From: Paludibacter sp.
GTDB taxonomy: Bacteria; Bacteroidota; Bacteroidia; Bacteroidales; Paludibacteraceae
Length of the DNA stretch: 9,488 nt
Direction of reading: 5' to 3'
Assembly (NCBI GenBank): GCA_018054805.1
Contig: JAGPIU010000021.1
Coordinates: 1-9,488 of the forward strand
The notes below the pieces were generated by a model. The model saw only the letters and a list, made by a program, of their open reading frames with translations, searched no databases and was not told the origin of the DNA. A program made the position numbers and the translations under genes. Of this stretch, positions 1 to 7,501 are shown piece after piece (position 1 is the first letter of the stretch; each line of letters opens with the position of its first letter).

Positions 1-52
1 TCAGAATTTGTCGAGCAGAAATTATTGTATTTTCTTTGATCAGGGCATTCAT
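1..52 (-). CDS. 5' end of an unidentified gene (partial)
   Basis: On the minus strand an ATG at 52-50 overlaps the TGA stop of the deacetylase gene in an ATGA arrangement and stays open to the window edge. It gives 17 codons reading MNALIKENTIISARQIL. The four-base overlap is typical of translationally coupled genes in one operon, so this is probably the next gene downstream of the deacetylase. A second ATG four bases downstream (at 48-46) meets a stop within two codons, which favours the overlapping start. Too little sequence is present to recognise a family. Confidence 0.5.
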   Translation of the reverse strand, partial: MNALIKENTIISARQIL

Positions 53-1365
53 TTCTCTGACAGATAATCGAGTAACTGCTGATAAAGCTGCCGGTGATAC
101 GAAATGGATAATTTTTCGACAGAATTATTATGCCAAAGCAAAGTCAGTTCGCCATTGTAGGTAGCAATCATTTCGATAAGCTGTACGCAATACTGAAACG
201 CATCGTGCGCATTCATATACATATAGCGTTTATCGTCGAGTGTGCGATCCATTATATTCAGACTGTGGAGCGTCAAATTATGTTCGACAAGGCCCGTGAG
301 CGGATTAATTGATTGCACCGGTCGACAGGTACCCAACCGAAATCCTGCCATATCGGCATAGCCAAGCGAAAAATCGTGTTGAAAACCAGCCCGTGATATA
401 TATTGCATATCCTGCGGTTTACGGGCATTCAGGAAATGATGACGATTATATTTAATCTCCACGCCCGCAAATTTCTCGAGTTTGGCTTTTTCGGCATTTG
501 CCAGCGAAGGATCGATTCCGGCTTCGTAACTTGTATGAAGTCCAATGGATATATCTTTCTTTTTACAATAACGTATCAACATTTTGTAATCGGGATGCAT
601 CAGATCCGGAAAAGGTTTATCTTCCTTCAGTTTTGCTCCCGACGAACGAATGAAAGTAATATTTTCGCATCGCTCCTCTCCCAGTTTTTTGCGCAAATCG
701 TTGTCGAGTTTAAATAAAAACGGGAAAGTGTACCACGGGTCGTCCCAGAGATTTCCAAAATAGCTTTTCAGGGCCCGGCTACCTTCCTTACGGCGCTTCA
801 ATCCACGCAAAACACCCCCCAGCATGCCACGCACATTGCGGAAATGAGCCATCTGATCCACATCGTGTGTAAGATATATTTTTTTGATAACAGCGGGAGG
901 CTCCGGAACTTCAACGCCCTGTTCGCGCAGCAACTGCCTTAATATACGTCCGTATTCGTCCACCAGAGGACGATCGATAAAACCGGCACGGTAAGGCAAC
1001 GATTCTTTGCCCGGAAAGCGCTGATGCGCATCGCGCACATCGGGGCGCACCATTTCTTCGTAACGGCTGAGCAGAAAATAGGATGAAGCCACAATATCAG
1101 CATTCAGAACCAATTTTCCATCAATTATTTCCGACCTTTCGTCTCCGTAGATCAGTGGAGTTTCTTCCCAGATACGAAGTGGCATTTGCGGAATAGTTTC
1201 GGGTGTTCCGTACACTTCAGGATTGAAAAATCCGGAAGGCCGGATGATGATTTTGTGTTTAGGTTCCGCAGCTTCGGGTTGGCAGTAAGCTATCGTTTCG
1301 GCAACGGAAGCAGACACCTGCGGACCTAATAAAAACTGAATAATATATTGTATGGTTTCCTGCAT
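49..1365 (-). CDS. Polysaccharide deacetylase family protein (Bacteroidota type)
   Basis: The 438-residue protein resembles the Bacteroidota polysaccharide-deacetylase-like proteins with a long N-terminal extension (about residues 1-155) before a NodB-like domain. Visible motifs are YLTHDVD (164-170; D168 and D170 stand where the NodB catalytic and metal aspartates lie), IGLHTSYEAG (274-283; H277), NRHHFL (307-312), the GYAD and GFR segments (335-343), and LTLLWHNN (407-414) near the end. The classical HxxxH second metal motif is HTSYE here, so the second histidine is missing. Family knowledge suggests action on N- or O-acetylated glycans in the cell envelope; substrate and activity are inferred. 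No signal peptide is evident, so it is probably cytoplasmic or at the inner face of the membrane. The start is the only ATG before a long coding stretch and has no Shine-Dalgarno. The stop overlaps the next gene's start, which suggests an operon. Confidence 0.85.
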   Translation of the reverse strand: MQETIQYIIQFLLGPQVSASVAETIAYCQPEAAEPKHKIIIRPSGFFNPEVYGTPETIPQMPLRIWEETPLIYGDERSEIIDGKLVLNADIVASSYFLLSRYEEMVRPDVRDAHQRFPGKESLPYRAGFIDRPLVDEYGRILRQLLREQGVEVPEPPAVIKKIYLTHDVDQMAHFRNVRGMLGGVLRGLKRRKEGSRALKSYFGNLWDDPWYTFPFLFKLDNDLRKKLGEERCENITFIRSSGAKLKEDKPFPDLMHPDYKMLIRYCKKKDISIGLHTSYEAGIDPSLANAEKAKLEKFAGVEIKYNRHHFLNARKPQDMQYISRAGFQHDFSLGYADMAGFRLGTCRPVQSINPLTGLVEHNLTLHSLNIMDRTLDDKRYMYMNAHDAFQYCVQLIEMIATYNGELTLLWHNNSVEKLSISYHRQLYQQLLDYLSEK

Positions 1366-1409
1366 GAATTTTGTAAGCTGTGGCTGAGTTATATACCAAA
1401 GCCGGAGAA

Positions 1410-1449
1410 CTACAAAAATCGGTTTTTATCGCAAAGCCGAAAATTGTAG
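1410..1449. repeat. Imperfect inverted repeat between genes
   Basis: Arms CTACAAAAATCGG (1410-1422) and CCGAAAATTGTAG (1437-1449) pair at 10 of 13 positions around a 14-nt loop. It lies between the stop of the small membrane protein gene and the start of the deacetylase gene. It has no following T tract on either strand, so it is a weak terminator or attenuator candidate, or chance in AT-rich DNA. Confidence 0.25.
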
Positions 1450-1476
1450 GGCTAAATACTCCGTATGTTTACTTAT

Positions 1477-1683
1477 TTATTGTTGTTTCTTCTTTCGTTC
1501 ACGATTAAATGTCACCAATGCTGCAACGGCTACGCCCAAAAGCAAATCGGTTTCAGAAAATAGTCCGAGTATCAGACCCTCTTCGCTTTGTTGCCCCGAT
1601 ACAAGTTTAAGTACAGTGGCCAATATCATAAATACTGCAAAAACACTTATTGCGAACAAAATTTTCTTTGCAAATGGAGACAT
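1477..1683 (-). CDS. Small membrane protein of unknown function
   Basis: This 68-residue protein has two hydrophobic segments. Residues about 8-28 (ILFAISVFAVFMILATVLKLV) form the first, and about 38-60 (around GLFSETDLLLGVAVAALVTF) the second. It ends in a basic tail (NRERKKKQQ). The positive tail suggests both ends face the cytoplasm, with the short Gln/Ser/Glu loop (residues 30-35) outside. I recognise no family. Support for a real gene comes from the coherent two-helix topology and a perfect -7 promoter motif about 40 nt upstream on the same strand. It is separated by 111 nt from the deacetylase start and could be co-transcribed with it. No function is proposed. Confidence 0.6.
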   Translation of the reverse strand: MSPFAKKILFAISVFAVFMILATVLKLVSGQQSEEGLILGLFSETDLLLGVAVAALVTFNRERKKKQQ

Positions 1684-1723
1684 ATTAAAATTGAATGAAT
1701 TAATTATAAAAAAAATCGGACTC

Positions 1724-1731
1724 CAAAGATA
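1724..1731 (-). promoter_or_regulatory. Bacteroidota -7 element, small membrane protein gene
   Basis: TATCTTTG on the minus strand matches the Bacteroidota -7 consensus TAnnTTTG exactly and lies 40 nt upstream of the ATG at 1683. No convincing TTTG or TTG is seen at the expected -33 distance, so it is only half a promoter by sequence. Confidence 0.4.
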
Positions 1732-1900
1732 CGAAATTTATTTTCATTCCATAGCCGGACATTATCCCATTCAAAGTAAAATGTATAAAAGGGTTGTAAA
1801 TGTTTGTAAACAAATTATCTGAAAGGCATCTCAAACTAAACCGAATTTTAAAAAACAAGAAAATAAACATTGTTCTGAAAACTCACATGCGATATTTATT

Positions 1901-1908
1901 TACCTTTG
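1901..1908 (+). promoter_or_regulatory. Bacteroidota -7 element, TraB-like gene
   Basis: TACCTTTG matches TAnnTTTG exactly and lies 43 nt before the ATG at 1952, a usual leader length. The expected -33 TTG is not present at about 19-20 nt upstream; the nearest (1870-1872) is 28 nt away. The leader is A-rich without a Shine-Dalgarno, as is common in this phylum. Confidence 0.45.
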
Positions 1909-1951
1909 AAAGCAAAATAACACATTCACGAAATAAACTAATACTTTTCAA

Positions 1952-2785
1952 ATGAAAAAGACATTTCTGATAATTACAACCTTACTGATATTGAATAACC
2001 TTCAGGCGCAACATTTATGGAAAATAAGCAGCGGCGGCCTCAAAAAATCATCCTACATATTTGCCACACATCCTTATGTAAGCAGTACTTTTCTGGATTA
2101 TAAATCGGATGTTTTTAAATACTTCAACCAAACGGGCAAAGTATTGGGTGAGTTCGATTCGCAGGACTTTGAGGGTCTGAAGGTAATTCAGCAAAATGCA
2201 TTTCTGGCCGGAAAAAAATCGCTGAAGTTTTTTATGAGCGAAGAAGATTTCAGGTTTGCAGATACATTTCTGTCGGAAAATGCCGGCTTTACACTCGAAA
2301 GTGTGGCGCTGCTAAAACCACAATTTGTGCTTGCGCTGTACAAAGAACAACTGGCTCGCACATTTCCCTATAATAAAGATGGTATTTTTCTGGATGCCTG
2401 GTTTCAGTGGTATGCCAGCGAAAAAGGCAAAGCTGTAGGTGGTTTGGAAAATCTTGGAGAATATCTTAAATATAGTATTGATACCACTTCAATAGAAAAA
2501 CAAGTTGGGGAAATGCTCAATGTAATGAAAAAAAATGAGGCATTTAAGCAACTGTTTACTGCTGAAATCAACGAATATAAGACAGGCAATATTCATGCAT
2601 TATCGCAAAACGACAATGCTTTGTACGAGCGAAATAAAAAAAGAGCCACTGTCATTGAAAATGAAATTCAGAAAACAAGCTGTTTTATAACTGTAAATGC
2701 AGCCACTTTAACCGGTGAAAATGGTTTACTGAAAACACTTGAATCGAAAGGTTATACAGTTACTGCTGTAGAATTGAAAAAATAA
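1952..2785 (+). CDS. TraB/GumN-like secreted protein, probably catalytically degenerate
   Basis: The 277-residue protein begins with a signal peptide (basic MKK, hydrophobic core to about residue 14, probable cleavage after A19 in LQA-QH), so it is exported, probably to the periplasm. The mature part follows the TraB/GumN (Tiki/PrgY-related) pattern: LWKISSG (22-28), SYIFATH (34-40), VLGEFD (64-69), LLKPQFVLAL (120-129), VGGLE (162-166), ERNKKR, and a C-terminal NAATLTGENGLL (249-260). In the family the two GxxH/GAxH-type motifs supply metal-binding histidines. Here the first is a shortened ATH with H40, and in the second the histidine is replaced by T252. E67 and E166 are kept. I infer that the metal site is altered or lost. 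The gene has its own -7 element and converges on the PurF-like gene, with a hairpin between the stops. No operon partner is seen. Confidence 0.8.
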   Translation: MKKTFLIITTLLILNNLQAQHLWKISSGGLKKSSYIFATHPYVSSTFLDYKSDVFKYFNQTGKVLGEFDSQDFEGLKVIQQNAFLAGKKSLKFFMSEEDFRFADTFLSENAGFTLESVALLKPQFVLALYKEQLARTFPYNKDGIFLDAWFQWYASEKGKAVGGLENLGEYLKYSIDTTSIEKQVGEMLNVMKKNEAFKQLFTAEINEYKTGNIHALSQNDNALYERNKKRATVIENEIQKTSCFITVNAATLTGENGLLKTLESKGYTVTAVELKK

Positions 2786-2788
2786 AAA

Positions 2789-2839
2789 AACGCCACAAAT
2801 AATGTCAGCTGCTTCTGAGCTTTCATTATTTGTGACGTT
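2789..2839 (-). terminator. Rho-independent terminator of the PurF-like gene
   Basis: Sixteen-nt arms (2789-2804 and 2824-2839) enclose a 19-nt loop with a small inner TCAG/CTGA stem. On the minus strand the single non-Watson-Crick position is a G-U pair and the stem runs directly into a T-rich tract (TTTTTTTATTTTTTC). On the plus strand the same position is a C-A mismatch and no T tract follows. The site is therefore built mainly for the minus-strand transcript, although it may also slow the convergent TraB-like transcript. Confidence 0.8.
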
Positions 2840-2856
2840 ATTATGTTCAATTGATT

Positions 2857-4266
2857 TTATTCGAAAGTTCCCGAACCATCCCAGCAGTGCGTGCAGAGCT
2901 TTTCACGTGGCAATCCGATGGCTTCCACCAGGTCTTCAATTTTCTGAAAAGTAAGTGTGGTAAGTCCTAAATCGAGTCTGATTTGCTCCACCATAGCTTT
3001 ATATTCCGGAGTATTACTGTCTGAATATTTCTTCATATCCACATTGTCGCGGCCTTCGAGCTTTTGTACAACCTTATGCGTAACCAAATCAAGACTCGAA
3101 CGCGAACGGCTGAAATTCAAAAAGTCGCAGGGATAAGTCAATGGCGGACAGGCAATTCGCATATTCACTTCGCGAATACCCGCCTGATGCAAATCGAGCA
3201 CATTGTCTCTGAGCTGTGTGCCTCTCACAATGGAATCGTCGAGAAAAACACCACTTTGATTGGATATAACCGATTTATTGGGAATAAGCTTCATTTTGGC
3301 TACCAACTCGCGCATATTCTGACTTTGCGGCATAAAACTTCGTGGCCAGGTGGGTGTGTATTTTGCGTAAGGACGTTTCAGGGGAATACCGGTTGCATGA
3401 CTGTAACCCATGGCATGACCAATACCCGAATCGGGAATGCCTGCCACAAAATCGGCTTGTACATTGTCGTTTTCGGCCAGTTTAGCCCCGCAGCGATAGC
3501 GACTTTCATCCACATTAATACCTTCGTAAAACGATGGCGGATATCCGTAATACACCCAAAGGAACGAGCATATCTGCATTTTTTCGTTGGGTTTACGCCA
3601 TTGTGTATAAGCTTCGGGAGTAATAAACATAACTTCGCCCGGACCGATAAAATGCTCAATTTCGTAACCCAGATTCGAGAAAGCACAGGTTTCGAAAGCC
3701 AGTCCGTATCCATTTTCCTTTTTACCAATAACAATTGGCGTACGCCCCATTTTATCGCGTGCAGCAATAATACCATCGTCGGTGAGAATAAGCATGGAGC
3801 ACGAACCTTTTACGCACTTGTACACATTTTCAATTCCTTCGAGAAAGTTGGAACCTTCGGCAATAAGCATGGCCACAAGCTCGGTAGGATTTACAGTACC
3901 CTGACTTGTTTCAGAGAAAGTATGATGTTTGGCAAGAAAATAAGCTTCCAGTTCGTCGATATTGGCTACGCGCGACACTGTTGCCACTGCAAAGCGTCCG
4001 AGGTGCGAATTTACAACTATGGGCTGTGCTTCGGTATCGCTGATCACTCCTATCCCACTCGTTCCGCTGAATTTTTGTATATCGTTTTCGAATTTGTTCC
4101 GAAAATAGCCATCTTCAAGACTGTGAATTGCACGCTGATACCCTTTTTTAGGTGAGAAAAATGCCATTCCGGCACGCTTGGTGCCTAAATGTGAATGATA
4201 ATCGGTGCCGTAAAACACATCATTCACACAGTCGGCCGACAAAATACTTCCAAAAAAACCACTCAT
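2857..4266 (-). CDS. PurF-like amidophosphoribosyltransferase paralog lacking the glutaminase cysteine
   Basis: The 469-residue protein has the PurF layout: N-terminal Ntn-type glutaminase domain (about 1-225) and C-terminal phosphoribosyltransferase domain (about 226-469). The PRPP loop is VFLDDSIVRGTQ (340-351), preceded by GIPDSGIGHAMGYSHATGIP (276-295). Four cysteines match the Fe-S ligand pattern of Bacillus-type PurF: C233 (CSFLWVYYGYP), C380 (in the PPLTYPC context), and C458/C461 (LCTHCWDG). The canonical MCGI start is MSGFFG here, so the nucleophilic Cys is Ser2. The GIGHxRY and HNGN glutamine-site motifs are also absent (GIGVISD at 71-77; SRVAN at 98-102). Canonical PurF makes 5-phosphoribosylamine from PRPP and glutamine in purine synthesis. 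This paralog probably cannot use glutamine in the standard way and may depend on ammonia or have another role. I recall similar MxGFFGT-type proteins in Bacteroidota. Its promoter and terminator are its own. Confidence 0.85.
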   Translation of the reverse strand: MSGFFGSILSADCVNDVFYGTDYHSHLGTKRAGMAFFSPKKGYQRAIHSLEDGYFRNKFENDIQKFSGTSGIGVISDTEAQPIVVNSHLGRFAVATVSRVANIDELEAYFLAKHHTFSETSQGTVNPTELVAMLIAEGSNFLEGIENVYKCVKGSCSMLILTDDGIIAARDKMGRTPIVIGKKENGYGLAFETCAFSNLGYEIEHFIGPGEVMFITPEAYTQWRKPNEKMQICSFLWVYYGYPPSFYEGINVDESRYRCGAKLAENDNVQADFVAGIPDSGIGHAMGYSHATGIPLKRPYAKYTPTWPRSFMPQSQNMRELVAKMKLIPNKSVISNQSGVFLDDSIVRGTQLRDNVLDLHQAGIREVNMRIACPPLTYPCDFLNFSRSRSSLDLVTHKVVQKLEGRDNVDMKKYSDSNTPEYKAMVEQIRLDLGLTTLTFQKIEDLVEAIGLPREKLCTHCWDGSGTFE

Positions 4267-4300
4267 GGATAATTGTTATTATAAAAATTTTATCAAGTCG

Positions 4301-4331
4301 CAAAATTACTTTAATAAACTGTGAATGCAAA
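4301..4331 (-). promoter_or_regulatory. Promoter of the PurF-like gene
   Basis: On the minus strand, TTTG (4331-4328) is followed after exactly 19 nt by TAATTTTG (4308-4301). Both match the Bacteroidota -33/-7 consensus with normal spacing. The -7 ends 34 nt before the ATG at 4266. This is the best promoter in the window. It shows that the gene can be transcribed separately from umuDC, which lies upstream on the same strand. Confidence 0.7.
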
Positions 4332-4492
4332 ACAGAATTTCTTATTTACAGAAATTATAAATAGACTCATATTAATAGGAAGACAAACGGCTGGCAACGC
4401 ATAATAACATAAGAGAGATACGCACAAAACTTACACAAAGTAGTACTATGGCTGCGGGAGCACGATGCAAGAAGAGCAAAAAACAAACAAAT

Positions 4493-5752
4493 TCAGGTAC
4501 TTACAGTTATAATCTCATTCAAATTGGTGGTATAACGGGGCGAAAGCCTTTCCTGTTTCATTTTCCACACTCTGCCGGGCTCCTGTGCGGCCAACCGGAC
4601 TTTTTGCTGACCCATTGAACGATTTATATTGTCCACAGCTTTCATCAGCTCAATATGTTTTACATTACGGCTATCAAACAGAGTTAATTGTTGATTACCC
4701 TCAGGCGAAAAATCACTTACAATTACTCCGGCCTTTTTATATCCGTAACCTTCGCGAAAAATCTGTTCAAGACCCATTACTGCAAATTTCACAATTTCGA
4801 TGGATGAATTGGTGGCAAAAGGCAGTTTTATCACTATATTTTTACTGTATTGAGGCTGATCTTCCCTGAAACCATTGGTATGCAAAAAAACCATCACCGA
4901 TTGACAACAACAGTGCTGACGGCGTAACTTTTCGGCACACGACACTGCAAAGCTGGCTACACGTTCTTTTATCAGAGTCAGATCTTTATAATTATGGTCG
5001 AATGAACGTGTGGTGGCAATACTCTTCTTATCTCTGACATCCTCAAGTTGCAATGTAGGCTCGCCTTGCAAATCGAGTTTAAGCCTCAGCCCCACCACAG
5101 TCATCATATCGCGCACCCAGCGGTCGGTAAGTTGCGTAAACTGATATGCATTCAGCACATTCATTTCTTTGAGGCGTCGGGCATGTTGCCGACCAATTCC
5201 CCATACATCTTCAATTTTGAGCCATTTCAGAGCTTTTATGCGCTGTTCTTCAGTATCAATTGTGTATACGCCACCGGTACGATCAGTAAATTTTTTAGCA
5301 ATTCGGTTAGCGACTTTAGCAAGCGCTTTGGTGTGTGCAAATCCTACAGACACAGGAATTCCGGTCCATTGCAACACCCGTTTGCGGATTTCACAGCCAA
5401 GTGCTTCAAGATCGTACAAATCAAAACCTGAGAAATCGAGAAAGGCTTCGTCGATGCTGTATATTTCCATTTTCGGACAAAAAGTTCCCAAAATGGTCAT
5501 TACCCGATTACTCATGTCGCCATAAAGTGCAAAATTCGACGAAAACACATGTACCTCGCCATTTTCAATCACTTCCTTAAACTTAAAAGCAGGTGCACCC
5601 ATCGGAATGCCCAGCGCTTTTGCTTCGTTGCTACGTGCAATTACACAACCGTCGTTATTCGAAAGAATCAACACCGGCTTGCCATTGAGCGAAGGATTAA
5701 ACACTCTTTCGCAGGAGGCATAAAAATTATTGCAATCAATCAGCGCAAACAT
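4493..5752 (-). CDS. umuC: DNA polymerase V catalytic subunit UmuC
   Basis: The 419-residue Y-family polymerase copies past lesions during SOS mutagenesis. The N-terminal [17 protein letters not shown] (2-18) carries the metal aspartate D6 and the steric-gate tyrosine Y11. [12 protein letters not shown] (98-109) carries D101/E102. The palm, fingers and thumb regions follow, including the [12 protein letters not shown] helix-hairpin-helix. The little-finger domain and the family's typical tail ([18 protein letters not shown]) complete it, so the gene is full length compared with the roughly 420-residue E. coli protein. The ATG follows the umuD stop after one base (TGAAATG), so translation is coupled. 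UmuC works as the complex UmuD'2C on the nucleoid with RecA. No hairpin terminator is obvious in the 161 nt between its stop and the PurF promoter. Confidence 0.96.
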   Translation of the reverse strand: MFALIDCNNFYASCERVFNPSLNGKPVLILSNNDGCVIARSNEAKALGIPMGAPAFKFKEVIENGEVHVFSSNFALYGDMSNRVMTILGTFCPKMEIYSIDEAFLDFSGFDLYDLEALGCEIRKRVLQWTGIPVSVGFAHTKALAKVANRIAKKFTDRTGGVYTIDTEEQRIKALKWLKIEDVWGIGRQHARRLKEMNVLNAYQFTQLTDRWVRDMMTVVGLRLKLDLQGEPTLQLEDVRDKKSIATTRSFDHNYKDLTLIKERVASFAVSCAEKLRRQHCCCQSVMVFLHTNGFREDQPQYSKNIVIKLPFATNSSIEIVKFAVMGLEQIFREGYGYKKAGVIVSDFSPEGNQQLTLFDSRNVKHIELMKAVDNINRSMGQQKVRLAAQEPGRVWKMKQERLSPRYTTNLNEIITVST

Positions 5753-5753
5753 T

Positions 5754-6200
5754 TCAAAGAGATTTAATTACATGCGTTACTATCCCCCAAATTGTCAGGC
5801 TACTGCCCTCCTCCATTTTAATGGGTTGATAAGCTGTGTTGGCCGGAATCAGCCATACTTCATCTTTATCTTTTTTGATTCGTTTTACTGTAAACTCACC
5901 ATTTACATAACAAATGGCTATTTTCCCATCGGCCGGATCGATGCTTTTATCCACAATAAGCAAATCGCCATCGAAAATGCCGGCATCTTTCATCGAGTCG
6001 CCCTTTGCCCGTGCATAAAAAGTAGCTGAAGGATGTTTGATTAAATGTTTATTCAGGTCGATACTTACATCAATAAAATCGGCAGCAGGCGAAGGAAATC
6101 CGGCACGGACTCCTTCAAATAAAGGCAGATTGAGCTCAGTATCAGTCTGAGCCGAATATATATCTAAATGTGCAGAGGAGTGTAATTGTAAAGCAGTCAT
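5754..6200 (-). CDS. umuD: DNA polymerase V accessory protein UmuD (S24 self-cleaving)
   Basis: I place the start at the ATG at 6200, giving 148 residues (upstream TTG at 6206 is less likely). The protein shows the UmuD/LexA S24 fold: cleavage site [12 protein letters not shown] with the Ala-Gly bond at A33-G34, serine nucleophile S69 in [10 protein letters not shown], and catalytic lysine K106 in NGEFTVKR. It has no N-terminal DNA-binding domain, so it is UmuD and not LexA. RecA filaments stimulate self-cleavage to UmuD', which activates UmuC for lesion bypass. The gene is first in the umuDC operon, with one base between its TGA and the umuC ATG. A promoter-like element and two CTGTAA direct repeats lie just upstream. 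No Shine-Dalgarno is seen. Confidence 0.95.
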   Translation of the reverse strand: MTALQLHSSAHLDIYSAQTDTELNLPLFEGVRAGFPSPAADFIDVSIDLNKHLIKHPSATFYARAKGDSMKDAGIFDGDLLIVDKSIDPADGKIAICYVNGEFTVKRIKKDKDEVWLIPANTAYQPIKMEEGSSLTIWGIVTHVIKSL

Positions 6201-6219
6201 AATCAATTATAAAATCGGC

Positions 6220-6274
6220 CTGTAAGTATTAGCGATTTATGACTGTAAAGATAGAATTTAAATAAGATTTCCAA
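6220..6274 (-). promoter_or_regulatory. Candidate umuDC promoter with direct repeats
   Basis: On the minus strand TTG (6274-6272) is followed after 18 nt by TATCTTTA (6253-6246), one mismatch from TAnnTTTG. Two direct repeats, read on the plus strand as CTGTAA at 6220-6225 and 6243-6248, are 23 nt apart, about two helical turns. The second overlaps the -7 element. They could be operator half-sites for SOS repression, but I know of no established LexA box of this form in the phylum, so this is inference. Confidence 0.35.
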
Positions 6275-6343
6275 GCCTGTTTCAGGGATAAAACTTTCGG
6301 AAAATTTTGAGATCCCAAAATAATTGTATCGACCCATAACCTG

Positions 6344-6387
6344 CAACGCATTCACTTCAAATCCATACGGATAAAGTGAATGCGTTG
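6344..6387 (-). terminator. Terminator-like hairpin after the secreted-protein gene
   Basis: Perfect 14-nt arms (CAACGCATTCACTT at 6344-6357, complement at 6374-6387) enclose a 16-nt loop that itself has an ATCC/GGAT stem. It starts 25 nt after the stop of the minus-strand gene. No T tract follows on either strand, so it may act as a weak terminator, a 3' mRNA stabiliser or a barrier before umuDC. Confidence 0.5.
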
Positions 6388-6411
6388 GGAATAAAACGGG
6401 GAAATGTCTTT

Positions 6412-7455
6412 TTATTTGAAAATTTCCTTATACATTTTTTCGAGCGCTGTAGCATTCGCTTTTTGTACTTTTTGTATTTCAGTTTTTGCCAGCGCATCAT
6501 TTTTCTTGCGATCGTCCATTTCTTTTTGCCAGGTACGGCCGGGCTCGATATCGCGTAAAAAACGTGACTGTACACTATAGCTAAAATATACATTTTTCGC
6601 CAGTTTTACAGCATCCAGCTCATATTCAAATGCTGTAAACAAATCGTTGTAACCAACTGCACCCGAAACATCAAAATCAGGTTTTTTAATATTTGCATCC
6701 ACCACTTTTTCGTAGCTATGCCATACATAAGTTGGCTCACCGCCACCAAACGAAAGTCTGTAAAAACCTTTTTTTCTGTTCAACACCTCGCCAATAGAGA
6801 AATTATTTGGATTCTGATCAGTTGGCGCTGTTGGTTTTGTTTTAGAATTCGACTGATTTACAATTGCATAATCGGCAAATTTCACTCCGTCGTTCCAAAA
6901 ACGATATAATTTGTCAAGCACCACATCGGTTTGTTGCGGAACCTTTTCGATATACGATACACTGATTACATATTCTTCGTTGGATGCCCATGCTTTTGGC
7001 CCGCAATTCTGCAATCCATTGATGTAAAACCATATCCATGAATTATCAGTAAGCTGATACATCAATCCACCATTAGGCAAACGGGTATTCTTAAACATTT
7101 TCTTAATGGTTTTTTCGTTCATAGGCACCAGACCTTTTTTGGCAGCAAGTTCCTTAACCACTTCGGGACGGTACCCTACCCAATCGCGTATCTCTGTCAA
7201 AATACATTTGTAATTGGTTTTGGGCACATTGCCCGGTGCATAACAATAATAAGTTCCCGGTCCGTAATTTTTGCTTTTCAGGGTATAGCCCGGAGTTTCA
7301 GGTGCGAATCCGCAAACCGGTGTAGGTGCGAGATCAGAAAGTGGTTCATAAACAGTGAAGGTACTCTTACCGTATGTAACCTTTTTTTGAGCCTGAACAT
7401 TTACCAACATTAAAATAAATAATGCGGCAAATGTAATTCTTAGATAATTTTTCAT
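6412..7455 (-). CDS. Secreted protein of unknown function
   Basis: I choose the ATG at 7455 (347 residues) because the GGAG at 7467-7464 sits 8 nt before it. An in-frame ATG two codons earlier is only 2 nt from that GGAG, and a TTG at 7491 would lie upstream of the ribosome site. The N-terminus is a clear signal peptide: MKNYLR, hydrophobic residues 7-18, and probable cleavage after A22 in VQA-QK. The mature part has four cysteines in its first half (PVCGFAP, YYCYAP, YKCIL, NCGPKAW), aromatic-rich beta-like segments (NSWIWFYINGLQ), and a Pro/Asn/Thr-rich linker (PTAPTDQNPNN). A second beta-rich region follows, then a charged C-terminal helix of about 40 residues that could form a coiled coil (KEMDDRKKNDALAKTEIQKV). 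No lipobox or secretion-sorting domain is visible. I do not recognise a family. It is probably periplasmic or on the cell surface. Confidence 0.85.
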   Translation of the reverse strand: MKNYLRITFAALFILMLVNVQAQKKVTYGKSTFTVYEPLSDLAPTPVCGFAPETPGYTLKSKNYGPGTYYCYAPGNVPKTNYKCILTEIRDWVGYRPEVVKELAAKKGLVPMNEKTIKKMFKNTRLPNGGLMYQLTDNSWIWFYINGLQNCGPKAWASNEEYVISVSYIEKVPQQTDVVLDKLYRFWNDGVKFADYAIVNQSNSKTKPTAPTDQNPNNFSIGEVLNRKKGFYRLSFGGGEPTYVWHSYEKVVDANIKKPDFDVSGAVGYNDLFTAFEYELDAVKLAKNVYFSYSVQSRFLRDIEPGRTWQKEMDDRKKNDALAKTEIQKVQKANATALEKMYKEIFK

Positions 7456-7463
7456 TTGCATTT

Positions 7464-7467
7464 CTCC
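7464..7467 (-). promoter_or_regulatory. Shine-Dalgarno site deciding the start of the secreted protein
   Basis: GGAG within an A-rich leader (AAAAAAAGGAGAA) lies 8 nt from the ATG at 7455. It is the only clear Shine-Dalgarno in the window and fixes the start of the secreted-protein gene. Confidence 0.65.
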
Positions 7468-7501
7468 TTTTTTTATTATGTTTTTTTTCAAGAATATGTC
7501 T

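Noticed and set aside
3064..4155. 363-residue plus-strand reading frame opposite the PurF-like gene
   Set aside because: It is entirely antisense to a well-supported conserved gene, has Cys/His/Phe-rich composition typical of a shadow frame, and shows no motifs.
5048..5580. Several plus-strand frames opposite umuC
   Set aside because: They overlap one another and are antisense to clear UmuC coding sequence. No domain features are visible.
5754..6206. LexA repressor, or a TTG start at 6206 for umuD
   Set aside because: There is no N-terminal winged-helix DNA-binding domain, and the adjacent umuC with 1-nt spacing identifies UmuD. The ATG at 6200 is a better start than the TTG.
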